The notes under the pieces: generated by a model
Told to the model about the DNA's origin: nothing
What the model saw: only the letters and a program-made list of their open reading frames with translations
Databases searched by the model: none
Position numbers and translations under genes: made by a program
Part shown: piece by piece, positions 28,343-36,784 of the stretch
Position numbering within the stretch: position 1 is the first letter of the stretch
Layout: every line of letters begins with the position of its first letter
Source of the DNA: Microcaldota archaeon
GTDB taxonomy: Archaea > Micrarchaeota > Micrarchaeia > Anstonellales > Bilamarchaeaceae
Assembly (NCBI GenBank): GCA_013425375.1
Contig: JACCLH010000053.1
Span: forward strand, 1-36,951
DNA length: 36,951 bases
Direction of reading: 5' to 3'

Positions 28343-29533
28343 ATGGACAAGGAATTGATTGAGCTCAATGAGGAAGCTAAAGCCGACGGAAAGAAATACA
28401 CGAAAAAGCGTTTCATATACCCTAAGATCCTGACCCGGCTCAATCAAAAGGAGCAGACCGCATTGGTAGGGCCAAGAGGTTCAGGGAAAACGATTCTGTT
28501 GAAGCAGCTTCTTGCAGAAACGGATTCGGCATTTTACGTTTCTTTGGACACCTCCAATCCATCCGAAGGTCTTTTCAAATTGGCCAAAGAGCTCTCAGGG
28601 CAGGGAATAAAACTCCTCTTATTGGACGAGATCCATGGATATCCGGGCTTCGACAAGGAACTCAAGAAAATATATGATTTTCTTGGACTAAAAATTGTAT
28701 TGACCAGCTCATCCTCACTTACCCTCCATGAACTAGCTGCAGACCTTTCCAGAAGAGTTGAGATACTCAAGGTGCATCCATTTTCGCTTAGGGAATATCT
28801 GTTCTTTGAAACCGATGAGAAAATCGAGCCCATGTCTATGGCTACACTTGCAGACTCGGCCCGGTCGCGGGATTACTACGGAAATGTTCATGGAGCCGAA
28901 GCGCATTTTGACGAATTCCTGGGTGGGAAAAACTATCCGCTGAGCCTCGGGCGCACTGAGTATATGCACTTATTCAAGAGCATGCTGGATACGATCATAA
29001 ACAAGGATCTCCTGCGGACTGGAAAAATCACTCATGAGGAAACGATGAATGTCTCGAGACTCATGACATTTCTTGGGAAATCACCTGCAGAAGATATGAA
29101 CTACACCTCAATCGCAAAAAATATTGGCATAAGCAAATATCTGGCAGAAAAATATCTCGTCTTATTGCAAAAAACATTTCTGGTCCACCTGGTTTCCCCG
29201 CAGGGAAGCAGTGTGATGAAGGAACCGAAAGTTCTCATGGCCCCGCCATACCGTCTGCTTTATCGCAATATTGATGAATGCATTGGAGCGCTGCGCGAGG
29301 ATTTCTTTGTGGATTCCTGTGCTGCTCTCAATCTCGACATGACGTATCTGAAAACCAACCGCGGTGAAAAAACCCCGGATTACTTGATTGGAAACATGGT
29401 ATTTGAAATCGGTGGAAGAAATAAAGGTCACTCGCAGTTCAAAGACTACAAGATGAAGAAAAAAATAATCCTCACCCAGCCAGGCATGATGGATGAATCA
29501 AGGAGGCCATTATTCTTCTTTGGAATGTTTTGA
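28343..29533 (+). CDS. AAA_14/DUF4143-like P-loop ATPase
   Basis: Walker A GPRGSGKT, LLLLDEIHGYPGFDKELKKIYD, C-terminal PDYLIGNMVFEIGGRNKG. Confidence 0.88.
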   Translation: MDKELIELNEEAKADGKKYTKKRFIYPKILTRLNQKEQTALVGPRGSGKTILLKQLLAETDSAFYVSLDTSNPSEGLFKLAKELSGQGIKLLLLDEIHGYPGFDKELKKIYDFLGLKIVLTSSSSLTLHELAADLSRRVEILKVHPFSLREYLFFETDEKIEPMSMATLADSARSRDYYGNVHGAEAHFDEFLGGKNYPLSLGRTEYMHLFKSMLDTIINKDLLRTGKITHEETMNVSRLMTFLGKSPAEDMNYTSIAKNIGISKYLAEKYLVLLQKTFLVHLVSPQGSSVMKEPKVLMAPPYRLLYRNIDECIGALREDFFVDSCAALNLDMTYLKTNRGEKTPDYLIGNMVFEIGGRNKGHSQFKDYKMKKKIILTQPGMMDESRRPLFFFGMF

Positions 29534-29589
29534 GTGGGCAGGCTTTATTCGTCCGTACTGTCGATGGGGCGGTCTGCTTCAGAACTTAC

Positions 29590-29689
29590 AGCGCTCCAGA
29601 AAAGTAATGCGACAAAATCTGGAGCGCTACTAGCAAACTGCCCTCGTCGCTGCCTTCATTTGCGGCTTGCATTACTTTCGCAGTTTGCT
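29590..29689. repeat. Interleaved inverted repeats (two hairpins with complementary loops)
   Basis: 29590-29600/29618-29628 (AGCGCTCCAGA/TCTGGAGCGCT); 29632-29641/29680-29689 (AGCAAACTGC/GCAGTTTGCT); loops 29601-29610/29669-29678 (AAAGTAATGC/GCATTACTTT). Confidence 0.9.
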
Positions 29690-29712
29690 ATAAAGCTGCT
29701 CAAATGCCATTC

Positions 29713-29763
29713 TTGTAGTGGTGACTCAAAAACGAAAATAACGAAAACAATTCCCCACTACAA
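29713..29763. repeat. 51-bp element A, copy 3
   Basis: TTGTAGTGG-N33-CCACTACAA, identical spacing. Confidence 0.9.
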
Positions 29764-29773
29764 AACGGGGCTA

Positions 29774-29812
29774 TATGTCTACATTTTATAAAAAATATAA
29801 TTTGTAGACATA
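29774..29812. repeat. Element B, copy 2: TATGTCTACA-N19-TGTAGACATA
   Basis: 10-bp perfect inverted repeats. Confidence 0.88.
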
Positions 29813-30040
29813 TTAACCAAAATCGAATTTTCTGGGTACAGAACAATCTGACGTAATATTTACCATCACAGTGATAAATAAGTCTTCAGACCTCAGAGCT
29901 GCTCTGGGGGTCTTCCTCCTGCATGTTCTTTTTTAGTAAAAAAGAACCAAAAAACTGGTTGTAAGCGCTCGTGGTGAACACCATCTGGTCTGAGGTCGGA
30001 CCCTCGTGGGGTCCGACCGAGGGAGCTTCTGAGGAGCAGT

Positions 30041-30979
30041 TTACAAATTAACTTTTAGACCAAGCTCCTTCTTGAGTTCGCGGTAGCGATTCCTGATTGT
30101 AACCTCTGTGACACCAGCAACGTCCGCAACTTCTTTCTGGGTTTTTTTCTCACCATGCATAGCGCAAGCGATGTAAAGCGTTGCGGCGGCAACTCCGGTT
30201 GGCCCTCTTCCGGATATGAGACCTTTGCGTAGAGCCTTGCCGATAAGCTTCACTGCCTCTTCTTGTACTTCACCGCCAAGTTTTAATTGTGTGGCAAATT
30301 TCGAAATGTACTGAGATGGATTCGTAAGCGGAACATCAACTCCGAGTTCAATTTTAATGAACCTATAGGCACGTCCGATTTCTTTCTTCGGGATACCGGA
30401 GGTCTTGGAGATTTCATCAAGAGTTCTGGGGATACCCTGAATTCTACAGATGGCATAGATTACTGCTGCCACCACGCTCTCAATTAGCCTTCCTCTTATA
30501 AGTTCTTCCTTTACTGCCCTTCGGTAAAGAAGAGCTGCGCTTTCCTTTATGTTATCAGGAAGACCAAGTGATGATGCAACCCGGTCAAGTTCAGAAAGTG
30601 CAATGACGAGGTTTCTTTCCATCGAACTGGATATAGAAACTCGTTTGTGCCATTTTCTCATACGGTAAAGCTGGGCTTGTTTCTTTGGACTGATTTTACC
30701 GCCACGACTATCACGGTTGTACTGGTCTATTTCAGTTACAAGACCTTTATTCGGCCTCATGAACTTTATTGGGGCCCCGCCTCTTGCTTTCTTTTCCTTC
30801 TGTTCAGCGTCAAAAGCTCTCCACTCAGGACCCATATCGTGGATATTTTCTACGATGATAAGGCCACAGCTAGAACACAGTAGTTCGCCCTTTTCATAAT
30901 CACGAACTATACGCTTGCTTGTACATTCTGGACAGTTTGTTGATAGTGAACCCATTGAAAATAGCTCCGCGAATTGCAT
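30041..30979 (-). CDS. tfb: Transcription initiation factor IIB (TFB)
   Basis: CPECTSKRIVRDYEKGELLCSSCGLI Zn ribbon, two cyclin folds, GRGPTGVAAATLYIACAMHGEKKTQKEVADVAGVTEVTIRNRYRELKKEL. Confidence 0.96.
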   Translation of the reverse strand: MQFAELFSMGSLSTNCPECTSKRIVRDYEKGELLCSSCGLIIVENIHDMGPEWRAFDAEQKEKKARGGAPIKFMRPNKGLVTEIDQYNRDSRGGKISPKKQAQLYRMRKWHKRVSISSSMERNLVIALSELDRVASSLGLPDNIKESAALLYRRAVKEELIRGRLIESVVAAVIYAICRIQGIPRTLDEISKTSGIPKKEIGRAYRFIKIELGVDVPLTNPSQYISKFATQLKLGGEVQEEAVKLIGKALRKGLISGRGPTGVAAATLYIACAMHGEKKTQKEVADVAGVTEVTIRNRYRELKKELGLKVNL

Positions 30980-31292
30980 TAGTATATTAGAAGGTTGTAT
31001 GTATATGGTTACCGTTTTGCGGTCACATCAGCTAGAATTCATTCTTACCTGATTTTCACCCAGTATATTCCTGATTAGTGAGGTTCCAGTGCCAAATTTG
31101 ACGTCGCAGCGCTAAGGAATGGAGCGAACGGAGCTCCGTTCGCGACAGTGGAGGTCGGAGTGCCGACCTTGCCAAGGTCAGACCTCAGATCTGTTCAGAG
31201 GGTCTTACCCATGCATGTTCTTTTTTAGGAAAAGGCATGCGGGCGGAAGCTGGCGCGCAAGTTATTAAATCTAGGCATTCCGATTACGGACC

Positions 31293-32306
31293 ATGGGAGA
31301 AACGATTATTTCAGCCCTGAGGAGGAAGGCGGATGGGCTGGACAAGCGGATAATCTTTCCTGAAGGCAGCGATGAAAGGATAATACGGGCTGCCGCGATA
31401 GCGAAAAAAGATAAGGTAGCCAGGCCGATACTTGTCGGGAAGGAGAATGAGATAAGGGCGGCGGCAAGAAAGCTCGGGATCGGCTTGGACGGATTCGAGA
31501 TAATCGAGCCTTCGAAAAGCAAGAAGCTCGTGAAGTACGCTTCGCTCTATTCCAGGATTTCCAGGACGCCGGCGCGCACCGCCATGCTGATCGCCCAGCA
31601 GCCAATCTTCTACTCCGCGCTTGCGCTGAGAAACGGCGACGCGGACGGCATGCTCGGGGGAGCGGTTTACAGCTCGGCGGAGTTCGAAAGCGTCTGCATG
31701 AGCGTTATCGGCCTCAGGAAGGGGATCGGCATCCCATCCAGCTTCTTCATCATGGAGATTCCTGGCTATGCAGGCGGAGAAGGTGGGGTCCTCCTGTACG
31801 CGGATGCATCGGTGAGCCCCAATCCGCTTCCCGGGTGCCTTGCGAACATCGCGATTGCCACCGGACAGAGCGCGAAAGAGCTCCTTGGATGGAAGCCGAG
31901 GGTCGCTATGCTGTCCTTTTCAACCAAAGGGAGCGCAGCACATCCTGATGTGGAGAAGGTGGCCGAAGCGACCGAGATTGCGAAGAGAAAGGCGAAAGGG
32001 AAGGGAATCATCATCGACGGAGAGCTGCAGGCTGATGCGGCGCTTGTGCTTTCGACCGCGCAGAAGAAGATAAAGGGAGACATCGGAGAGGTCGCCGGAA
32101 AAGCCAACGTGCTTATTTTCCCTGACTTGGACGCGGGAAACATCGCATACAAGCTGACGCAGATACTCGCCGGCGCAAAGGCCTATGGCCCCATCCTGCA
32201 GGGATTCAGGAAGCCGTTGAGCGATCTGTCAAGGGGCGCGACTGTTGAAGACATTGTCGGCGCCATAACCATAATCGCGGTGATGGCGAAGCGGTGGCAC
32301 GAATGA
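31293..32306 (+). CDS. pta: Phosphate acetyltransferase
   Basis: KRIIFPEGSDERIIRAA, DGMLGGAVYSSAE, MLSFSTKGSA, LIFPDLDAGNIAYK. Confidence 0.92.
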   Translation: MGETIISALRRKADGLDKRIIFPEGSDERIIRAAAIAKKDKVARPILVGKENEIRAAARKLGIGLDGFEIIEPSKSKKLVKYASLYSRISRTPARTAMLIAQQPIFYSALALRNGDADGMLGGAVYSSAEFESVCMSVIGLRKGIGIPSSFFIMEIPGYAGGEGGVLLYADASVSPNPLPGCLANIAIATGQSAKELLGWKPRVAMLSFSTKGSAAHPDVEKVAEATEIAKRKAKGKGIIIDGELQADAALVLSTAQKKIKGDIGEVAGKANVLIFPDLDAGNIAYKLTQILAGAKAYGPILQGFRKPLSDLSRGATVEDIVGAITIIAVMAKRWHE

Positions 32307-33490
32307 AAAAGATACTGGTCCTGAACTGCGGAAGCTCTTCGATGAAATACCATATGTTCGACAAGGACTTCAAATCCCTGCTTTCCGGCATCGTCGAAAG
32401 GATAGGTGAAAAGGCCCAGCTGGTGCATCGCAGGGATAGTGAGACGCTGAAGAAGAAAGCCGATGTGAAGAACCACAAGCAAGCCATCGCCCTAATGCTG
32501 GAGCTGCTCCATGATCCGGTGTGGGGGGCGATAAGAAGGGTGGATGAGATCTCGGTCGTGGGCCACCGGGTGGTGCATGGAGGCCAGCTGTCGAAAACCG
32601 GCCTTGTGTCCGGTGCCGCGCTCGGTTACCTGAAATCGTTCGAGATGCTCGCTCCGCTGCATAACCCGCACAACATAACCGGGATAATCGAATCGAAAAA
32701 GGCTATGCCGCGGGTGCCGCAGGTCATGGTTTTCGACACCGCATTCCATCAGACCATGCCGCGGAAGGCGTACATGTACGGCCTTCCCTATCACTTTTTC
32801 GATAAATATGCAGTCCGGAAATACGGTTTCCATGGGACCTCGCACAAATATGTTGCCATGAGGGCGGCCTGGATGCTTGGGAAAAGGAAGCCCAACCTCA
32901 TAACCTGCCACCTTGGGGCAGGCTCGAGCCTGACGGCAGTGAAAGAGGGCAAATCTGTCGATACGAGCATGGGCATGACACCTCTTGAAGGCGTGATGAT
33001 GGGCACACGGACAGGGGATACGGATCCTGCGGTCGTGCAGTACCTTGTGAAAAACCATGGTTTCGATCTGGACGAGCTCTTCCAGGTCATGAATCACAAG
33101 AGCGGGCTCCTGGGCGTCTCCGGAGTGAGCAAGGACGTGCGTGTGATAGAGGGAAAGGCGAAGAAAGGGGACGAGCGGTGCAGGCTCGCGCTGGAGATGT
33201 ACTGCTACAGGGTAGCGAAATACATAGGCGCCTACGCTGTAGCCCTCGGTGATGTGGATGCCATCGTATTCACCGCCGGAATCGGAGAGAATTCAGCGTC
33301 GATGCGGCGGGAGATATGCTCCTATCTGGGCATAATCGGCGTAAGGCTTGATTTGAGAAAGAATCAGAAGGCGAGCGGAAAGGAGACGGACATCAGCGCA
33401 AGGGGTTCGAAGCTTAGGGTGCTCGTGATACCGACGAATGAAGAGCTTATGATAGCGCGCGAGGCAGCGGCGGTCGTGGAAGGCCTATGA
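32303..33490 (+). CDS. ackA: Acetate kinase
   Basis: ILVLNCGSSSMKY, GHRVVHGG, FDTAFHQTMP, YGFHGTSHKYV, HLGAGSSLTAV, FTAGIGENS; ATGA overlap with pta. Confidence 0.96.
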   Translation: MKKILVLNCGSSSMKYHMFDKDFKSLLSGIVERIGEKAQLVHRRDSETLKKKADVKNHKQAIALMLELLHDPVWGAIRRVDEISVVGHRVVHGGQLSKTGLVSGAALGYLKSFEMLAPLHNPHNITGIIESKKAMPRVPQVMVFDTAFHQTMPRKAYMYGLPYHFFDKYAVRKYGFHGTSHKYVAMRAAWMLGKRKPNLITCHLGAGSSLTAVKEGKSVDTSMGMTPLEGVMMGTRTGDTDPAVVQYLVKNHGFDLDELFQVMNHKSGLLGVSGVSKDVRVIEGKAKKGDERCRLALEMYCYRVAKYIGAYAVALGDVDAIVFTAGIGENSASMRREICSYLGIIGVRLDLRKNQKASGKETDISARGSKLRVLVIPTNEELMIAREAAAVVEGL

Positions 33491-33855
33491 AGGACGTTTT
33501 CGGGCTTGGGGTGGACATAACCGACGTCCATAGGATGGCCGGCATCATCTCGGGAAAGACAGGAAAGAGCTTTATCCGGAAGACATTCACCAGAAACGAG
33601 ATAAGGCATGCGAAGGGAGATGCAGGAAAGCTTGCCGCCACCTTCGCTGCGAAGGAGGCTGCATTCAAGGCGTTCGGGACAGGATGGATTGATGGCAGGC
33701 TGATTGAGGTCGTGAACGGAAGCAATGGCGCACCAAGCCTGCGGCTGCACGGGGAAATGGAAAAATTGGCTAAGAAAAGAAAGGTCGGGAGGCTGCTGGT
33801 CAGCCTCTCCCATACTGATTGCTGCGCAATCGCGGTAGTTGTCCTCGCACGGTAG
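33487..33855 (+). CDS. acpS: Holo-ACP synthase (4'-phosphopantetheinyl transferase)
   Basis: GLGVDITDVHRM, FAAKEAAFKAFGTG, SLSHTDCCAIAVV; ATGA overlap with ackA. Confidence 0.93.
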   Translation: MKDVFGLGVDITDVHRMAGIISGKTGKSFIRKTFTRNEIRHAKGDAGKLAATFAAKEAAFKAFGTGWIDGRLIEVVNGSNGAPSLRLHGEMEKLAKKRKVGRLLVSLSHTDCCAIAVVVLAR

Positions 33856-34101
33856 TCATTTCTTCTCTTTCATCTTCTTCCTGATATAAGCGATGGCCTG
33901 CGCGATGGTCTTGTTTTTGCTGTTCTCAGACGGGCTTGTGGTGATGCCGAACTCGCTTTCGACAGCGGCCACAAAGGCTATCATAGTAAGCGACCGGGCA
34001 CCCAGGTCTTCGGCAAACCGGGTGGAGCCTTTCAGCTTCTTCGGGTCTGCTTTGAAGACATCTGCGACAATGGCCAGGAACCGCTTCTCAACGTCATCCA
34101 T
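33856..34101 (-). CDS. Acyl carrier protein
   Basis: VEKRFLAIVADVFKADPKKLKGSTRFAEDLGARSLTMIAFVAAVESEFGI; start MDDVEKRF at 34101 or the 34116 start. Confidence 0.88.
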   Translation of the reverse strand: MDDVEKRFLAIVADVFKADPKKLKGSTRFAEDLGARSLTMIAFVAAVESEFGITTSPSENSKNKTIAQAIAYIRKKMKEKK

Positions 34102-34115
34102 CAGGTTCCACCGCA

Positions 34116-34508
34116 TTACTTTTTGGCGTAGAAGACCACGACGTTCTTGGTCCCTATCTTCTCGACCTTCGCTGTCGCATCGACCGGGAGCTTCATGTTG
34201 CCCTTCCAGGGGTCGTCCAGGTCAACGCCTTTCACCATGGTGTAGTAGACAGGACCTTCCTTCATCTTCACCAGGCCGAAGGCATATGGTGCGACGGCCT
34301 GGAATTCTCCGCCAGGGTAGTTCAGCACGCTGTAGATGTTGATCTTGCCCTCGCCGCTCATCTGGACCCATGTAAGGTCCGGGTTGCCGCACTTGTTGCA
34401 CGTGCCCTTCGGCGGGAACGAGTGCGTTCCGCACTTCGGGCACTTCAATCCCATCAGCTTACCATTCTTCAGGTTGTCATAAAACGTCTTCACGATAAGT
34501 TCTGCCAT
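34116..34508 (-). CDS. DUF35 Zn-ribbon/OB-fold acyl-CoA-associated protein
   Basis: GLKCPKCGTHSFPPKGTCNKCG followed by an OB-like segment. Confidence 0.93.
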   Translation of the reverse strand: MAELIVKTFYDNLKNGKLMGLKCPKCGTHSFPPKGTCNKCGNPDLTWVQMSGEGKINIYSVLNYPGGEFQAVAPYAFGLVKMKEGPVYYTMVKGVDLDDPWKGNMKLPVDATAKVEKIGTKNVVVFYAKK

Positions 34509-34513
34509 CTACA

Positions 34514-35806
34514 TCACCTCCTCTTGAGTATAGTGACCGCCGCATGGAACAGGGCGCCCTCGTTCTGCAGCCCGGCAAGCTTCACGTCATTCGCCATCTG
34601 CCTCTTGCCGGCCTCTCCGCGCATCTGCTTCACGATTTCGTAAAGCTCCGCGCCGGCTGACGCGCTCCATGCGTGGCCGAAGGCATGCCTTCCTCCGGTG
34701 ACGTTCATCGGTTTGTCTCCAGTGTAAAGGGTCCTTCCTTCAAGGATGGCTTTTCCGGCCTCACCGTGCTTGAAATAGCCGCCTGTTTCAGCTGATTCGA
34801 GCTCAGCCATTGTCGCGCTGCAGCTGTGTGTGGTCAGGTAATCAAGGTCTTTGCCCTGGACGCCGGCCATCTTGTAAGCCTCAGCATAGGCGAGCTTGTG
34901 GGAGGTGTATTCGAGCGGGTCCTCGAAGAACGGCGTGTTGGTTGTGGACCAGCCCCAGCCGAGGATGTCAATTGGCTTCTTGTCGGTCATCTTCGCGGCA
35001 AGCTTCGGGTTGCAGACGATGTAGGCTGAAGCGCCGTCGCAGGTGTTCAGGAAGCTTTTCGCACGGACAGGCCAGGCACCGAAGGGGTTGGTCTTCTTCC
35101 AGTATTCGAACGGGTCCTTATAGCCTGCCTTCCTCGCCTCCTCTTCGTAGGTCTCCTTCATGAGGGATTTCGGGTTGAGCGAGGCGTGGAGCCGGTCGTT
35201 CCTCCTGATCATGTATTCGATGCGGTCCATCTCTTCAAGAGAGTACTTGTATCTCCTGCCATACTCGATCATCTGCCATGGACCATAATATGCGAAACCG
35301 GTCGCTGCGCCGTAGTTGTCGTAAATCGTATCAGCGCCGTACATGGTCCAGTAGAACATCTTGCCGATATCGAGCGGCTCCCTCTCCAATGGTGTGGAGG
35401 CGACGGTCTCGGCCGTCTCTTTCGGCTGGGAGTCCAGGATCTCACCTGCGGTCACCAGAACGCAGTCGTGTTTTCCTGACATCACAGACATCGCAGCCAG
35501 TCCAAGCCCCACGTTGCTTGTGGAGCATGCTGTAGCGAAGTTCATGGAAGGCTTTCCCTGCAGCCCGAGCCAATCGCATGTCTGGGAGTTCTCGCTCAGC
35601 TGGTGGCTTGACTGCGGAAGATAGTTGCCGATATAAAAGGCATCTATATCCTTCACCGCATTCAATCCCGCGTCCTTAATCGCTTCCTTGCAGGCAGTCA
35701 TATACAGTTCCTGCAGGGTCATTCCCTTTATCTCAGGAGTCGACAGCACGTTTCCGAACGTCGTGCAGCCAACACCGATAATTGACGCTACCGGTTTTCC
35801 GACCAT
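34514..35806 (-). CDS. Thiolase family (acetyl-CoA acetyltransferase/SCP-x-like)
   Basis: ATACSTSNVGLGLAAMSVMSG, THSCSATMAELE, GGRHAFGHAWSASAGAELYE; start MVGKPVASIIG at 35806 preferred over 35821. Confidence 0.93.
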   Translation of the reverse strand: MVGKPVASIIGVGCTTFGNVLSTPEIKGMTLQELYMTACKEAIKDAGLNAVKDIDAFYIGNYLPQSSHQLSENSQTCDWLGLQGKPSMNFATACSTSNVGLGLAAMSVMSGKHDCVLVTAGEILDSQPKETAETVASTPLEREPLDIGKMFYWTMYGADTIYDNYGAATGFAYYGPWQMIEYGRRYKYSLEEMDRIEYMIRRNDRLHASLNPKSLMKETYEEEARKAGYKDPFEYWKKTNPFGAWPVRAKSFLNTCDGASAYIVCNPKLAAKMTDKKPIDILGWGWSTTNTPFFEDPLEYTSHKLAYAEAYKMAGVQGKDLDYLTTHSCSATMAELESAETGGYFKHGEAGKAILEGRTLYTGDKPMNVTGGRHAFGHAWSASAGAELYEIVKQMRGEAGKRQMANDVKLAGLQNEGALFHAAVTILKRR

Positions 35807-35843
35807 TTCATCACACCCCAAAAAATGCCTGTTTGTCTTTTAT

Positions 35844-35950
35844 CTCTGGGCAGACAGGTCGCGGGTTCCGCGCAAATGCCTTGAAATCCGCGTGTATTTT
35901 GCACGCAAACAACCATTATAAAGATATTTGCGGGAACCTTGGCCCCAGAG
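35844..35950. repeat. Nested inverted repeat spanning the thiolase promoter region
   Basis: CTCTGGG/CCCAGAG, then GGTTCC(G)CGCAAAT/ATTTGCGGGAACC, then GCGTG/CACGC. Confidence 0.85.
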
Positions 35951-36005
35951 CCAAGTGCTCCTGCATTTTTGTTCAGATACCGGCACGCAGTGGCTCTCCG
36001 CTGAA

Positions 36006-36419
36006 TCAGTCGAGCTTGGACCTGTCGAGTTTCTTCTGCCGGTCGCCGGCTTCGTCATATATGTAATAAGAGCACACGACGTAATTCTCGCTTGTCGGCT
36101 GTTCACCAGAAACATAAGCCAGGAGCTTCAGCTTCCTGCCGGACATCGATTCCATATCTTTTAGCTTCTCCACGACATACCGCTCCATGCTGCCTTTATC
36201 ATTTCCGGAGAGGATGAAATTCGCGCAATAGTCGCCAAGCACGTCAAAGACAAGGGGTTTCGTGTTATGCCGGCGCGTGAGAAGCGGCCTGTCCTTTATG
36301 GTGATGACCTCGTAAAGAGGTTGGCTGCACTTGGCCGGCACTTGGAAACCCGGGTCGTATGCCGTGTCCGAACCCATACGCCTTGTTTGGGCCGGCATGA
36401 TATAATGTCGTTTATTCAC
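36006..36419 (-). CDS. Hypothetical protein
   Basis: 137-aa ORF with TATA-like TTTATAAATA upstream on the minus strand; no family recognised. Confidence 0.55.
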   Translation of the reverse strand: MNKRHYIMPAQTRRMGSDTAYDPGFQVPAKCSQPLYEVITIKDRPLLTRRHNTKPLVFDVLGDYCANFILSGNDKGSMERYVVEKLKDMESMSGRKLKLLAYVSGEQPTSENYVVCSYYIYDEAGDRQKKLDRSKLD

Positions 36420-36511
36420 AAAATTACATTACGTACCAAAATATTTATAAATAATAGCCCGAGAAAACCCCTGGCTGGCGTAAGGTTAGAGGTTTGACAA
36501 AAACTTGCTGT

Positions 36512-36784
36512 TCAATATTCTACCTTTATCTTGCCCTTTTTTATCTTCGCCACGCACAGGAGCCTTTCCGAAGGATCCGTGCCGAATGTGGCCAGTCCGG
36601 CCTGCTCGATGTCATTGGGCGGCTCAAGGTTCTCCATTCCTTCCAGCACCTTGCATTTGCAGGACCCGCAGCTGCCTGCCTTGCATGCGAACAGTATGGA
36701 GCACTTCCCGTCCAATTCCACAAGACCTGCCCCGTCCGGGAGCTTCACGGTCTTGCCGTCATTCTTGATTTCGACTTCTGCCAT
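36512..36784 (-). CDS. [2Fe-2S] ferredoxin
   Basis: CKAGSCGSCKCKVLEG…LLCVAKI; start MAEVEIKNDG at 36784, TATA-like CTTATAAAAC upstream. Confidence 0.9.
   Translation of the reverse strand: MAEVEIKNDGKTVKLPDGAGLVELDGKCSILFACKAGSCGSCKCKVLEGMENLEPPNDIEQAGLATFGTDPSERLLCVAKIKKGKIKVEY

Noticed and set aside
24538-29763. CRISPR-like array from the repeated TTGTAGTGG/CCACTACAA elements
   Set aside because: Only three copies, kilobases apart and separated by genes; no regular repeat-spacer series or cas genes.
23300-31250. Retron or classical integron explanation
   Set aside because: No reverse transcriptase or IntI-like integrase in the window, and the repeats do not show recognisable attC core boxes.
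31306-32152. Antisense ORFs within pta
   Set aside because: Shadow ORFs in GC-rich coding sequence; no motifs.
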